DNA from: Gammaproteobacteria bacterium
GTDB lineage: Bacteria; Pseudomonadota; Gammaproteobacteria; Thiohalomonadales; Thiohalomonadaceae
DNA: 10,018 nucleotides
Direction of reading: 5' to 3'
Assembly: GCA_026193675.1 (NCBI GenBank)
Contig: JAPHSO010000215.1
Location: forward strand, 1-10,018
This document shows, piece after piece, positions 1 to 6,870 of the stretch. The notes under the pieces are model-generated. The model did not search any database, was not told where the DNA came from, and saw nothing but the letters and a program-made list of their open reading frames with translations. Numbering within the stretch: position 1 is the stretch's first letter; each line of letters starts with the position of its first letter. The translations under genes and the position numbers were made by a program.

Positions 1-276
1 CAGATAAGGGTTGAGGCGGAGCTCGATCTACACGGTTTTACCGTTAACGAAGCACGTGTTGAACTGACCGAATTTCTCCACTTTGCCATGGAGAGCGGAC
101 TACGCTGTGTGCGCATCATTCATGGAAAAGGTAAAAGCAGCCAGCCCATATTAAAACAGAAGGTCGACTACTGGTTGCGACAGAGAGAAGAGGTTCTAGC
201 CTTCTGTTCTGCGATTAACCGAGATGGTGGTACAGGAGCGCTCTATCTACTGTTACGCCGCATAGACAGATTATAG
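1..276 (+). CDS. Smr-domain protein, SmrB-like (5' truncated, C-terminal 91 residues)
   Basis: The reading frame is open from base 1 and ends with TAG at 274-276, so the window starts inside the gene and the ATG at 88 is internal. The visible 91 residues are essentially one Smr domain. They contain the LDLHG motif (visible residues 8-12, with the D-x-H pair D9/H11), the HGKG motif (41-44) and the closing GGTGALYLLL stretch (75-84). Smr domains are found at the C-terminus of MutS2 and as stand-alone nucleases; E. coli SmrB cleaves mRNA at collided ribosomes. The pattern of a ...W L...VLAF...GG.GAL.(L/V)LL tail resembles SmrB/YdaL-type small proteins more than MutS2, but the missing N-terminus prevents a firm choice. 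The gene is convergent with the GGDEF/EAL gene, 68 bp apart. Domain call is strong; exact cellular role is inferred. Confidence 0.88.
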   Translation, partial: QIRVEAELDLHGFTVNEARVELTEFLHFAMESGLRCVRIIHGKGKSSQPILKQKVDYWLRQREEVLAFCSAINRDGGTGALYLLLRRIDRL

Positions 277-344
277 TCCCCTAGTGATTTTTTCGATATT
301 TAATAGCCATATTGCTCAAAACCAAGGCCGCTCCAGGACAGAAT

Positions 345-2315
345 TTATAAACCTAGATGGGATTGTCCAAAACTTTTATCTGAAGTGAACATCTCTGGAA
401 AGTGCTCAGGAGAGACTGGAGGGCTATAAAGGAAGCCCTGAATCTCATCACATTTTAACGCCTGCAAAAAGGTTAGTTGGGAATTTGTCTCTACCCCTTC
501 GGCAATCACCTTTAAACCCATGCTGTGTGCCATACCGATAATTGCAATAACGATTGAGGCATCATCACTATCGACTGTAATATCCCGAACAAATGACTGA
601 TCTATCTTCAGCGAATCGATAGGGAAACGTTTTAAATAACTCAACGATGAATAGCCGGTCCCAAAATCATCAATAGAGAGCGCAATACCGAGGTCATGCA
701 AGCTTTGCATCGTAACGATGGCTGCATCAACATCATCAATAATTGCTCCTTCGGTGATCTCCACCTCCAGATATCGAGGATCGACTCCCACCCGGGTAAC
801 AATTTCTTTGATACGTTCTAACAGGCCATGCTGTCGGAATTGTTGTGGAGAAAGATTTATTGCCATACGAAAATTGTCGAAGCCTGCATTAAGCCACTCT
901 TTAACCTGGGTGCATGCCGTGATTAATACGTACTCACCAATAGTGTTGATAAGGCCGGTATACTCTGCAACAGGGATAAACTCAGCGGGTGAGATAATCC
1001 CCATCTCAGGATGATCCCATCGAATCAATGCTTCCATACCAACTATTCTGCCTGAGAACACATCGATCTTTGGCTGATAAACAAGAAAAAACTCATTCCG
1101 TTCAATGGCGAAACGTAACTGGTTCTCCAGCTTTAGATGTGCGTATGAGGCTTCATTGAGTTCTTCGGTATAAAACTGGTAATGGTTTCGACCCAGACGC
1201 TTGGCATGGTACATCGCAGCATCTGCGTTTTTGATTAAGGTATCTGTATTATATCCATCTTTTGGAAATACACTGACACCGATACTACAGGTGGTGTATA
1301 TCTCTTCCCCTTCCAGTTCAACATTTTTTGATAATGTTTCGACAATTCGCTTAATAATGAGGTTAACCGGATCGATGGAATCAACATCGGCAAGCATAAC
1401 CGCAAATTCATCACCGCCAAGACGGGCCAAAGTCAGATTCAAATAACCTTTATCATTATCCGAAAGGGCATCACTTGCGAGTAAACACTGCCTCAATCGC
1501 TCAGCCACAATAATTAGTAATTGATCGCCCGCACTATGTCCAAAAGAGTCGTTGATACGCTTAAACATATCAAGGTCAATCAACATAACCACTACAAGAT
1601 GACCCATTCCTTGAGCACGTATCATCGCCTGCTCAAGTCGGTCCTGAAACAAAAATCGGTTGGGTAGCCCCGTCAGGCTATCATGCACATACTGAAACTC
1701 TAGCTCGCTTGTCCGTTTAGCAATTTGCTCCTCAAGATTCTGATTGTGTCCGCTAATCATGCGATATAGCTCAGAGCTCTCCAGAGCATATGCACTACTG
1801 TTAAGAATAATAGACATCATATTTTGCGCGGGCGAAGAAAAAGCAGTATTAACATCCTTAACAATACCCAGAAACATGCCACGCACCCGAGTCTTGGTGG
1901 TCAGCATATGCAAAATAACCCTGTATGGTGAGATTTCAGACCTGACCTCAACAGGATGATTTTGAGATAGTGCCCAGGCAAACTCTCCTTTATTGATCAG
2001 ATTATCGATAATCTCATCTAAACCAAACTCATTATCTGCATCATCTGAATCAATGAGAGAAAAACTGGAGTCATCCTCATTAATGGCGAGAAAGGCCATC
2101 ACATCAAAGTCTACAATCCGTTGTAGATAGAGTCGTGTTGTAGAAAATATTATTCGAGGATCTCGCATCTGCATCGCATTGCCATGAACCCCTTCCATTG
2201 AGGTCAACATAGACAATGCATTCAGATGCCAGCGGTTTACTGATTCAAGATGCTCTACACGTTTGCGGAGGAAATCCAGCTCATTTTCATCATGATTATT
2301 GTCGTCCAATGTCAT
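345..2315 (-). CDS. GAF-like/GGDEF/EAL cyclic-di-GMP synthase/phosphodiesterase
   Basis: A 656-residue cytoplasmic protein with no membrane segment. Residues 14-40 look helical; about 45-180 resemble a GAF-type sensor domain; 183-207 form a short coiled-coil-like linker. GGDEF domain about 208-383: the DSLTGLPNR start motif (212-220), the LIDLDMFKRIND stretch (245-256) and an intact GGDEF at 300-304. EAL domain about 392-640: E428-A429-L430, N487, E519, D549/D550, K570, E606 and Q626 match the usual metal-binding and catalytic set. Both activities are therefore plausible: making cyclic-di-GMP from GTP and hydrolysing it to pGpG. The RxxD inhibitory site expected just before GGDEF is absent (residues 291-294 are YLNL), and a polar insertion of about ten residues lies there. 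The start ATG lies 12 bp after the HDOD stop. No strong ribosome binding site is visible, which suggests translational coupling. Confidence 0.95.
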   Translation of the reverse strand: MTLDDNNHDENELDFLRKRVEHLESVNRWHLNALSMLTSMEGVHGNAMQMRDPRIIFSTTRLYLQRIVDFDVMAFLAINEDDSSFSLIDSDDADNEFGLDEIIDNLINKGEFAWALSQNHPVEVRSEISPYRVILHMLTTKTRVRGMFLGIVKDVNTAFSSPAQNMMSIILNSSAYALESSELYRMISGHNQNLEEQIAKRTSELEFQYVHDSLTGLPNRFLFQDRLEQAMIRAQGMGHLVVVMLIDLDMFKRINDSFGHSAGDQLLIIVAERLRQCLLASDALSDNDKGYLNLTLARLGGDEFAVMLADVDSIDPVNLIIKRIVETLSKNVELEGEEIYTTCSIGVSVFPKDGYNTDTLIKNADAAMYHAKRLGRNHYQFYTEELNEASYAHLKLENQLRFAIERNEFFLVYQPKIDVFSGRIVGMEALIRWDHPEMGIISPAEFIPVAEYTGLINTIGEYVLITACTQVKEWLNAGFDNFRMAINLSPQQFRQHGLLERIKEIVTRVGVDPRYLEVEITEGAIIDDVDAAIVTMQSLHDLGIALSIDDFGTGYSSLSYLKRFPIDSLKIDQSFVRDITVDSDDASIVIAIIGMAHSMGLKVIAEGVETNSQLTFLQALKCDEIQGFLYSPPVSPEHFPEMFTSDKSFGQSHLGL

Positions 2316-2327
2316 AAGAGTGATGAA

Positions 2328-3173
2328 TTATCCTAAGAATAGATCGACTGCAGCACCATATTGCAGCAGCAACTGCTCTGAGATAAGAGGGAGTTTCTCA
2401 TTCTCTAGACCAAGCCGAGTCCAGGCTGATTCAACAAATAACGGCACTGATGGCTCTCCACTATTCCCCAGTTTAAACGCGTTCACAATGATATCCGCAA
2501 CATGTACCGTCGCAGCCTCTTCGGGATATCGCTTGGCATGCCCCGGAGCATGATGATATGCGACCCCCTCTTGCAGAGAGACAGGCAACTGCCATTGAGA
2601 CAGTAGCACTTCACTAACGGCGGTATGATCAAAGCCGAGCAACTGTTTCTCAACCTGATAAACAGGTATGCCTTTATCCACGGATAATTCTATAGCACTA
2701 TTTAACTCTTCCGGTATCTGTAGATACATGATCAAACGACCAATATCATGCAATAAACCAAGGACATGAAAACGTTCAACATTCGCTTCACGTCTGTAGG
2801 TAGCTATAACACGAGCAGCTATACCTGTCGCAATTGAGTGACGCCAAAACGACTCCATATTGACGTGCTGATCAGGAATATTTTTAAATAGCTCAATCAC
2901 ACTGGTCGCCAGAACCAGATCTCGTAGCTGTTTGGTCCCAATAACCGTAATTGCTCGACTCACCGTTTCAACCTGTGAGGGGAAATTAAACATCGCACTA
3001 TTTGCGATTCGAAGTAGCCGCGCTGTTAGTGAAGGATCATCGGAGAGAATGAATGCAATATCAGAAAGGTCACTATAGGGATCATTAATCGATTCATCTA
3101 ACCTCCTGTAAATTGTTGGTAGCGATGTGATCCCTTTACATCTGGAAACTAACTGTTCAGGTGTCATCGTCAT
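2328..3173 (-). CDS. HDOD-domain signalling protein
   Basis: A 281-residue soluble protein that is nearly all one HDOD domain. The family hallmarks are LPTIYRRL (18-25), the LSDDPSLTARLLRIANSAMF region (43-62) and the IGTKQLRDLVL helix (78-88). HDOD proteins are non-catalytic relatives of HD phosphohydrolases used in bacterial signalling, often beside cyclic-di-GMP enzymes or chemosensory genes. Here several HD-type residues remain: H112, H142-D143, H183, H207-H208 and H224/D227. It follows the small 118-residue gene with no gap (stop at 3174-3176, ATG at 3173-3171) and precedes the GGDEF/EAL gene by 12 bp, so the three are probably co-transcribed. A second in-frame ATG at codon 3 could be the real start; neither has a good Shine-Dalgarno sequence. 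Family assignment is firm; partner and output are unknown. Confidence 0.93.
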   Translation of the reverse strand: MTMTPEQLVSRCKGITSLPTIYRRLDESINDPYSDLSDIAFILSDDPSLTARLLRIANSAMFNFPSQVETVSRAITVIGTKQLRDLVLATSVIELFKNIPDQHVNMESFWRHSIATGIAARVIATYRREANVERFHVLGLLHDIGRLIMYLQIPEELNSAIELSVDKGIPVYQVEKQLLGFDHTAVSEVLLSQWQLPVSLQEGVAYHHAPGHAKRYPEEAATVHVADIIVNAFKLGNSGEPSVPLFVESAWTRLGLENEKLPLISEQLLLQYGAAVDLFLG

Positions 3174-3530
3174 TTATCTGGCAGGCAGTTCGGTTAAATG
3201 TTGTTCAATGAGATCTTTTTTCACCACATCAACCAAGGCGGTCATCACCGGATGCCTAACATCTACACCCTTGAATCGTTTTTCAATCTCGCAATCAATT
3301 GCCTTTATGATCTCAGGAGAGAGATCACCTATCTCTTTTTTAGGTAGAGAGTCCTCAATATCTTCATTATTCTCAATATCAACACTCATCACACCCCAGG
3401 TACGCAGCACCTTGAGATGCTTCTCTTCAACGATGGTTCCAAGTTTAAGCAACATCCGACCATTTAGATCCTGTACATCAGCCGCAAGAACCATCCCTGC
3501 CTGTAGTTTGTCTGTAGGAATAATAGCCAT
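3174..3530 (-). CDS. Small protein resembling the N-terminal module of some HD-GYP/HDOD proteins
   Basis: A 118-residue acidic soluble protein with no signal peptide or membrane segment. Residues 9-53 carry the pattern L-x-x-GMVLAxDV-x-D-x-NGRxLLxxGTxxxEKHLxxLxxWGVxxVxI, which I recognise as a short beta-rich module seen alone next to HDOD genes or in front of HD-GYP domains. Residues 54-70 are acidic and probably a linker. Residues 70-112 look helical (SPEIIKAIDCEIEKRF and the following VMTALVDVVKK). No catalytic motif is evident. The stop abuts the HDOD start exactly, which argues for coupled translation and a shared function, perhaps as an adaptor. The ATG at 3530-3528 has no clear ribosome binding site but sits at the start of the conserved part, so the start is likely. 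The gene is convincing from conservation of pattern and context; its function is not known. Confidence 0.85.
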   Translation of the reverse strand: MAIIPTDKLQAGMVLAADVQDLNGRMLLKLGTIVEEKHLKVLRTWGVMSVDIENNEDIEDSLPKKEIGDLSPEIIKAIDCEIEKRFKGVDVRHPVMTALVDVVKKDLIEQHLTELPAR

Positions 3531-3550
3531 AAAATATAGAATAGCAGAAG

Positions 3551-3613
3551 AGATATCTCAGAGAAGAGGAGCATTCCAATAAAAGCCAACTTAAATGCTT
3601 TATTTAGATATCT
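3551..3613. repeat. Two copies of the palindrome AGATATCT upstream of the HDOD operon
   Basis: The perfect octamer palindrome AGATATCT occurs at 3551-3558 (extended to the 10-bp dyad GAGATATCTC, 3550-3559) and again at 3606-3613, 55 bp apart start to start, about five helical turns. Both lie in the gap upstream of the 118-residue gene, downstream of the promoter candidate. They could be operator half-sites for a dimeric regulator, but the gap is AT-rich and chance is a real alternative. Confidence 0.3.
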
Positions 3614-3628
3614 GTCACACAATTTATC

Positions 3629-3655
3629 TTTATATCGATAAGCAATTCACAGCAA
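3629..3655 (-). promoter_or_regulatory. Candidate sigma-70 promoter for the small protein-HDOD-GGDEF/EAL operon
   Basis: On the minus strand a TATAAA -10 element (3634-3629) follows a TTGCTG -35-like element (3655-3650) with a 15-bp spacer. The -10 matches five of six consensus bases, but the spacer is short and the -35 weak. Initiation would fall near 3622, giving an untranslated leader of about 90 nt that contains both AGATATCT dyads. It is the best candidate seen in this AT-rich 195-bp gap; transcription could also read through from the histidine kinase gene. Confidence 0.25.
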
Positions 3656-3725
3656 AACATAGCTCATTGCTGTAGCTGGACATTTATGTCATTAAATTAT
3701 TTTATTGGTATCTAAACAGTTGTCA

Positions 3726-5231
3726 CTAGCTTGATGAGCCATCCTGCTTTTGTGGAATGAGGAATTGAAACAAGGCGCCACCTTCAGGCCGATTCTCTGC
3801 CCATATCCTGCCACGGTGCTCTTCTATAATCTCCCTCGAAATAGCTAGACCTAGCCCCGTACCGCCAGCTCCTGTATCGGTCAAACTACTTTGACTAAAT
3901 TTATCAAAAACTGAATCCAACTCGCCCTCGGGAATACCTGAGCCACTATCAGCCACACTAATCCCAATGGCACTCTCACTCCCCAACTCTCCGCAAATCA
4001 CAGTAAAGGTGATCAAACCATCATGGGGGGAGAATTTAATAGCATTTGAGATAAAGTTGGTCACCACCTGCCTGATACGTGCCGCATCAAACTCACCCTT
4101 TGTCACACAATCATTTGCAATAATCTTAACGGTCAGCTGGTTCTCCTCAAGGGTCGCCTGTTGCTCAGCTACTGTTCTGTCGATCACTTCAACTAGATCG
4201 GCTGATGCAAAATCCATCGTCATTTTGCCAGCTTCAAGTTTAGAGAGATCGAGCAGGTCGTTGATAAACAGGAGCAGGCGCTCGCCTGAGATATGAATCG
4301 AATCAAAATAGTGTCTCAGCACTTTCCGCTCAGCGGTATCGATCTTCTTAATACCAAAATTTGAGAAGCTCATAATCCCATGCATTGGCGTACGCAACTC
4401 ATGGGAGATGTTGGAGAGGAAATTGGATTTGGCCTGATTTGCCTGCTCCGCATGCTCGCGTGCCTCCTCAGCTTCTGCTATGGCAATCTTGAGCTGCTCG
4501 GTTCGTCGCTCCACCTCCTGCTCAAGCCTGTGTTGAGTCTGGTGCTCAATATCGAGAAACTTCTCCTTGTCACTCTCAATCCGCTGCAGCATCGTGTTGA
4601 ACGAACGCTCCATCAGTTTAAGTTCATTATCCTCCTCACCACTAAACTCCGGTTCAAAATGGATGTTCTCAAGATCAATATCACCAATTTTTGAGGTAAA
4701 TCGATTGAGTGGAATAAACAGATAGCGTCGGAAGACATAACTGAGCAATAACCAGATTGCGATACTGATCACGATGGCGTTGATGGTAATGAGAATAAAG
4801 TGAACAAGCACTCGATCGAGAAGAACCTCTCGATTTGAGTAGAGCTTAATATCGGCAAGCTGGACTCGACTCGCCCCAAAGCTCTTTACAATAGAAAATT
4901 GGTGCAGGTACTCCTCATCTGGCTCGCCATAGATTGTCCGCTCATGACCTGAATCGAGCTCAGATATCTCGATTCCCACCACCGTCGGCAGATTGAGCAT
5001 TCCGGTAATTGTTGAATCTAGCTGTGCTCTGTCGAGATCCCAGAGCGCCCCCTCCAACATTGGGCTAAAGGTCTCCTCAATCAGTACCAGCTCCTCAATG
5101 AGCTTCTCGTGAGTATGCTTAAATTCGATGTAGGCGTGTAGCGAAGTGACGAGGAGTGTCACCGATAGATAGAGCAGAACAACAATTCGCAGCAGTTTGG
5201 TTGAAATAGATTGTTTAACACTGCTATTCAC
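3726..5231 (-). CDS. Membrane-bound sensor histidine kinase (orphan)
   Basis: A 501-residue two-component sensor kinase. Order of parts: transmembrane helix about 13-33; periplasmic sensor region about 34-140, including FSPMLEGALWDLDRAQL (55-71); second transmembrane helix about 142-168; HAMP-type linker about 165-220; long coiled coil about 222-268; HisKA domain with SHELRTP and phospho-acceptor H277; HATPase domain with N392 and N396 (N box), DSGSGIP (428-434, G1), VFDKFSQ (441-447, F box) and GGTGLGL (456-462, G2). All catalytic boxes are intact and there is no receiver domain. Start is GTG at 5231-5229, with a GGGGAG ribosome binding site 12 nt upstream. No response regulator gene is in the window. 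It lies 93 bp after truD and 195 bp before the HDOD operon, all on one strand. The sensed signal cannot be read from sequence. Confidence 0.95.
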   Translation of the reverse strand: MNSSVKQSISTKLLRIVVLLYLSVTLLVTSLHAYIEFKHTHEKLIEELVLIEETFSPMLEGALWDLDRAQLDSTITGMLNLPTVVGIEISELDSGHERTIYGEPDEEYLHQFSIVKSFGASRVQLADIKLYSNREVLLDRVLVHFILITINAIVISIAIWLLLSYVFRRYLFIPLNRFTSKIGDIDLENIHFEPEFSGEEDNELKLMERSFNTMLQRIESDKEKFLDIEHQTQHRLEQEVERRTEQLKIAIAEAEEAREHAEQANQAKSNFLSNISHELRTPMHGIMSFSNFGIKKIDTAERKVLRHYFDSIHISGERLLLFINDLLDLSKLEAGKMTMDFASADLVEVIDRTVAEQQATLEENQLTVKIIANDCVTKGEFDAARIRQVVTNFISNAIKFSPHDGLITFTVICGELGSESAIGISVADSGSGIPEGELDSVFDKFSQSSLTDTGAGGTGLGLAISREIIEEHRGRIWAENRPEGGALFQFLIPQKQDGSSS

Positions 5232-5324
5232 GCGCTATCAAAACTCCCCGTTGAATTCCTACTCATTTGGACAACTGAAATACCCCAAACCCCATAGACA
5301 AGGTAAGTTAATCGCTAGCTTAGA

Positions 5325-6404
5325 TCAATCATTAACCGCCGGTATCATCGTCACCATCAACTCACGGATCAGGGCAGTTGCATAACTACCTGCTGGAAGT
5401 GAAAACCCAAGCTGAAGTTCAGTAGAACTCAACCACTCCCATTTCAACCCATCAATTTTCATCTGAAGCGGCCGCCGACTCTGATCCATTCTTGCCCCCT
5501 TCAGTCCTTCAATTAAAGCAGCATTCTGTGCCGCAACCCTGTTTTCAAACAGGCTGGCATCCCGCTCAGTTAGAGATCTGCCATCACCCCATAGTGGGCC
5601 GGCATGAATCAGCCTTCCCTGTTCCAGTAGCTCACAATGTTGAGGGTTATCCATCGCAAAGGTGAATCCTCGAGGATCTTCCTCCGTCCAGACCCAGTCA
5701 CCATCGATAACCTGATCCCAATTGCCCGCCTCTACTCGCAGTGAGAGCAGATGATTAAACAGATAGGAGCGCGCAGCCGAGAGATAGATACCCCGTTTGG
5801 AGCGATCCTTCACCTTGATCTCGCGACTAAACATCCTAGACGCCTGCTGTAGATTGTCTCCATCAAAACCAAAACGCTGCTCCCCAAAGTAGTTAGGGAT
5901 TCCTCTCTCTTTTATTGTTGCCAATCTGTTATCAATTTCGGCCTGATCGCCATCAACCTGACGCAGCACAATGGTGAAATGGTTGCCCGCCAACTCGCCC
6001 CGTTTCAACTTACGCCGGTGACGACTTACCGAGAGCAGCTCTATCTGTTCACCATCCTGATCACGATTGAGCAGCGACCAGTCCGGCTCTTCCCTGCCTG
6101 TTGTCGTGACGGTGAAGGCCTGTGTAGTGACGGCCCGACGATCCTTCATCCCGGCCAGACCGACATCCATTTTCTGCACCCCGACCAGCCGGGCTATCTG
6201 ACGTGCGATCCAGTCACTATTACTATTGCGTTTACGAACTGTCAGAAAGGCGTGCTCTCCCTCTCCACTAGCTTCAAAACCCAGATTCTCAACAACAACA
6301 AAATCTTCTGGCTCTGTACGCATCACTCCTGATCCCACAGGACCACCATAAGCGTATGACCAATCAAAACTCAAATCGAGTGGTGCACTTCCGCCATTAC
6401 TCAT
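5325..6404 (-). CDS. truD: tRNA pseudouridine(13) synthase TruD
   Basis: Isomerises U13 of tRNA-Glu to pseudouridine. With the ATG at 6404-6402 the protein has 359 residues (E. coli TruD 349). Family motifs are present: RTEPEDFVVVENLGFEASGEGEH (29-51, split by the known conserved glutamates), catalytic D88 in AGMKDRRAVT (84-93), RHRRKLKRGELAGNHF (128-143), NYFGEQRFG (171-179) and the C-terminal LPAGSYATALIRELM (336-350). The frame is open up to an ATG at 6485, but those 27 extra residues are arginine-rich, lie entirely inside ispF and have no counterpart in TruD, so I reject that start. The chosen ATG overlaps the ispF stop by 8 bp (ATGAGTAA). It is the last gene of the housekeeping run. No convincing terminator follows in the 93 bp before the kinase gene. 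Confidence 0.96.
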   Translation of the reverse strand: MSNGGSAPLDLSFDWSYAYGGPVGSGVMRTEPEDFVVVENLGFEASGEGEHAFLTVRKRNSNSDWIARQIARLVGVQKMDVGLAGMKDRRAVTTQAFTVTTTGREEPDWSLLNRDQDGEQIELLSVSRHRRKLKRGELAGNHFTIVLRQVDGDQAEIDNRLATIKERGIPNYFGEQRFGFDGDNLQQASRMFSREIKVKDRSKRGIYLSAARSYLFNHLLSLRVEAGNWDQVIDGDWVWTEEDPRGFTFAMDNPQHCELLEQGRLIHAGPLWGDGRSLTERDASLFENRVAAQNAALIEGLKGARMDQSRRPLQMKIDGLKWEWLSSTELQLGFSLPAGSYATALIRELMVTMIPAVND

Positions 6405-6870
6405 GCAAAAGTACAACCGCGTGCGCCGAGATCCCCTCTGCCCGTCCGACAAAGCCCATCTTCTCAGTGGTGGTCGCCTTGACATTCACGTTGCCATCAT
6501 CAAGCCTCAGATCGCTTGCGATATTGGCCACCATCTGTTCGATATGGGGGGCCAGCTTTGGTGCCTCTGCAAGAATCGTCAGATCGACGTTGGCAATCTG
6601 ATACCCCTTGGTCAACATTAGCTTGAGTACTTCACGTAATAAAATGCGGCTATCGATTCCTGCATATTCGGCGCTGTTATCGGGAAAATGGCGACCAATG
6701 TCACCAAGGGCTGCCGCCCCAAGGATTGCATCGCACAATGCATGCAGCGCCACATCACCATCAGAGTGGGCCTTTAATCCTGACTCATGAGGGATCTCAA
6801 CACCACAGAGGATGAGCTGTTTGCCCGCCTCAAACTGGTGGGCATCGTAACCGTGACCTATACGCATCAT
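6397..6870 (-). CDS. ispF: 2-C-methyl-D-erythritol 2,4-cyclodiphosphate synthase IspF
   Basis: Fifth step of the MEP pathway: converts CDP-methylerythritol 2-phosphate to the cyclic diphosphate with release of CMP. At 157 residues it has the usual length. The zinc ligands D9, H11 and H43 are present (GHGYDAHQF, 5-13), as are AHSDGD (34-39), DIGRHFPD (57-64) and the C-terminal TTTEKMGFVGR (133-143), which holds the conserved T/E pair of the nucleotide and metal site. Its first ATG overlaps the ispD stop by 4 bp (ATGA); the second codon is also ATG, so start choice is ambiguous by one residue. The enzyme is a cytoplasmic homotrimer in characterised species. Adjacent ispD encodes an enzyme two steps earlier in the pathway. 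Confidence 0.97.
   Translation of the reverse strand: MMRIGHGYDAHQFEAGKQLILCGVEIPHESGLKAHSDGDVALHALCDAILGAAALGDIGRHFPDNSAEYAGIDSRILLREVLKLMLTKGYQIANVDLTILAEAPKLAPHIEQMVANIASDLRLDDGNVNVKATTTEKMGFVGRAEGISAHAVVLLHE

Noticed and set aside
88..276. ATG at 88 as the start of a 62-residue gene
   Set aside because: The same frame is open to base 1 and the upstream residues carry the Smr LDLHG motif, so this ATG is internal.
277..344. T run at about 288-293 as a terminator for the Smr gene
   Set aside because: No stable inverted repeat precedes the run, and none convincing serves the opposite strand either. I see no other feature in this 68-bp convergent gap.
2299..3582. Plus-strand open frames opposite the HDOD and small-protein genes (2299-2553 and 3127-3582)
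   Set aside because: They are antisense to genes with clear domain motifs, have serine-rich low-complexity translations, and lack recognisable domains.
3726..3780. Possible hybrid kinase with a receiver domain
   Set aside because: The protein ends about 40 residues after the G2 box; there is no room for or sign of a receiver domain.
6405..6485. An upstream ATG giving TruD 27 extra N-terminal residues
   Set aside because: The extension lies wholly inside ispF, is arginine-rich in a manner typical of an antisense-like shadow frame, and has no counterpart in TruD. The ATG at 6404, overlapping the ispF stop by 8 bp, fits the family start.
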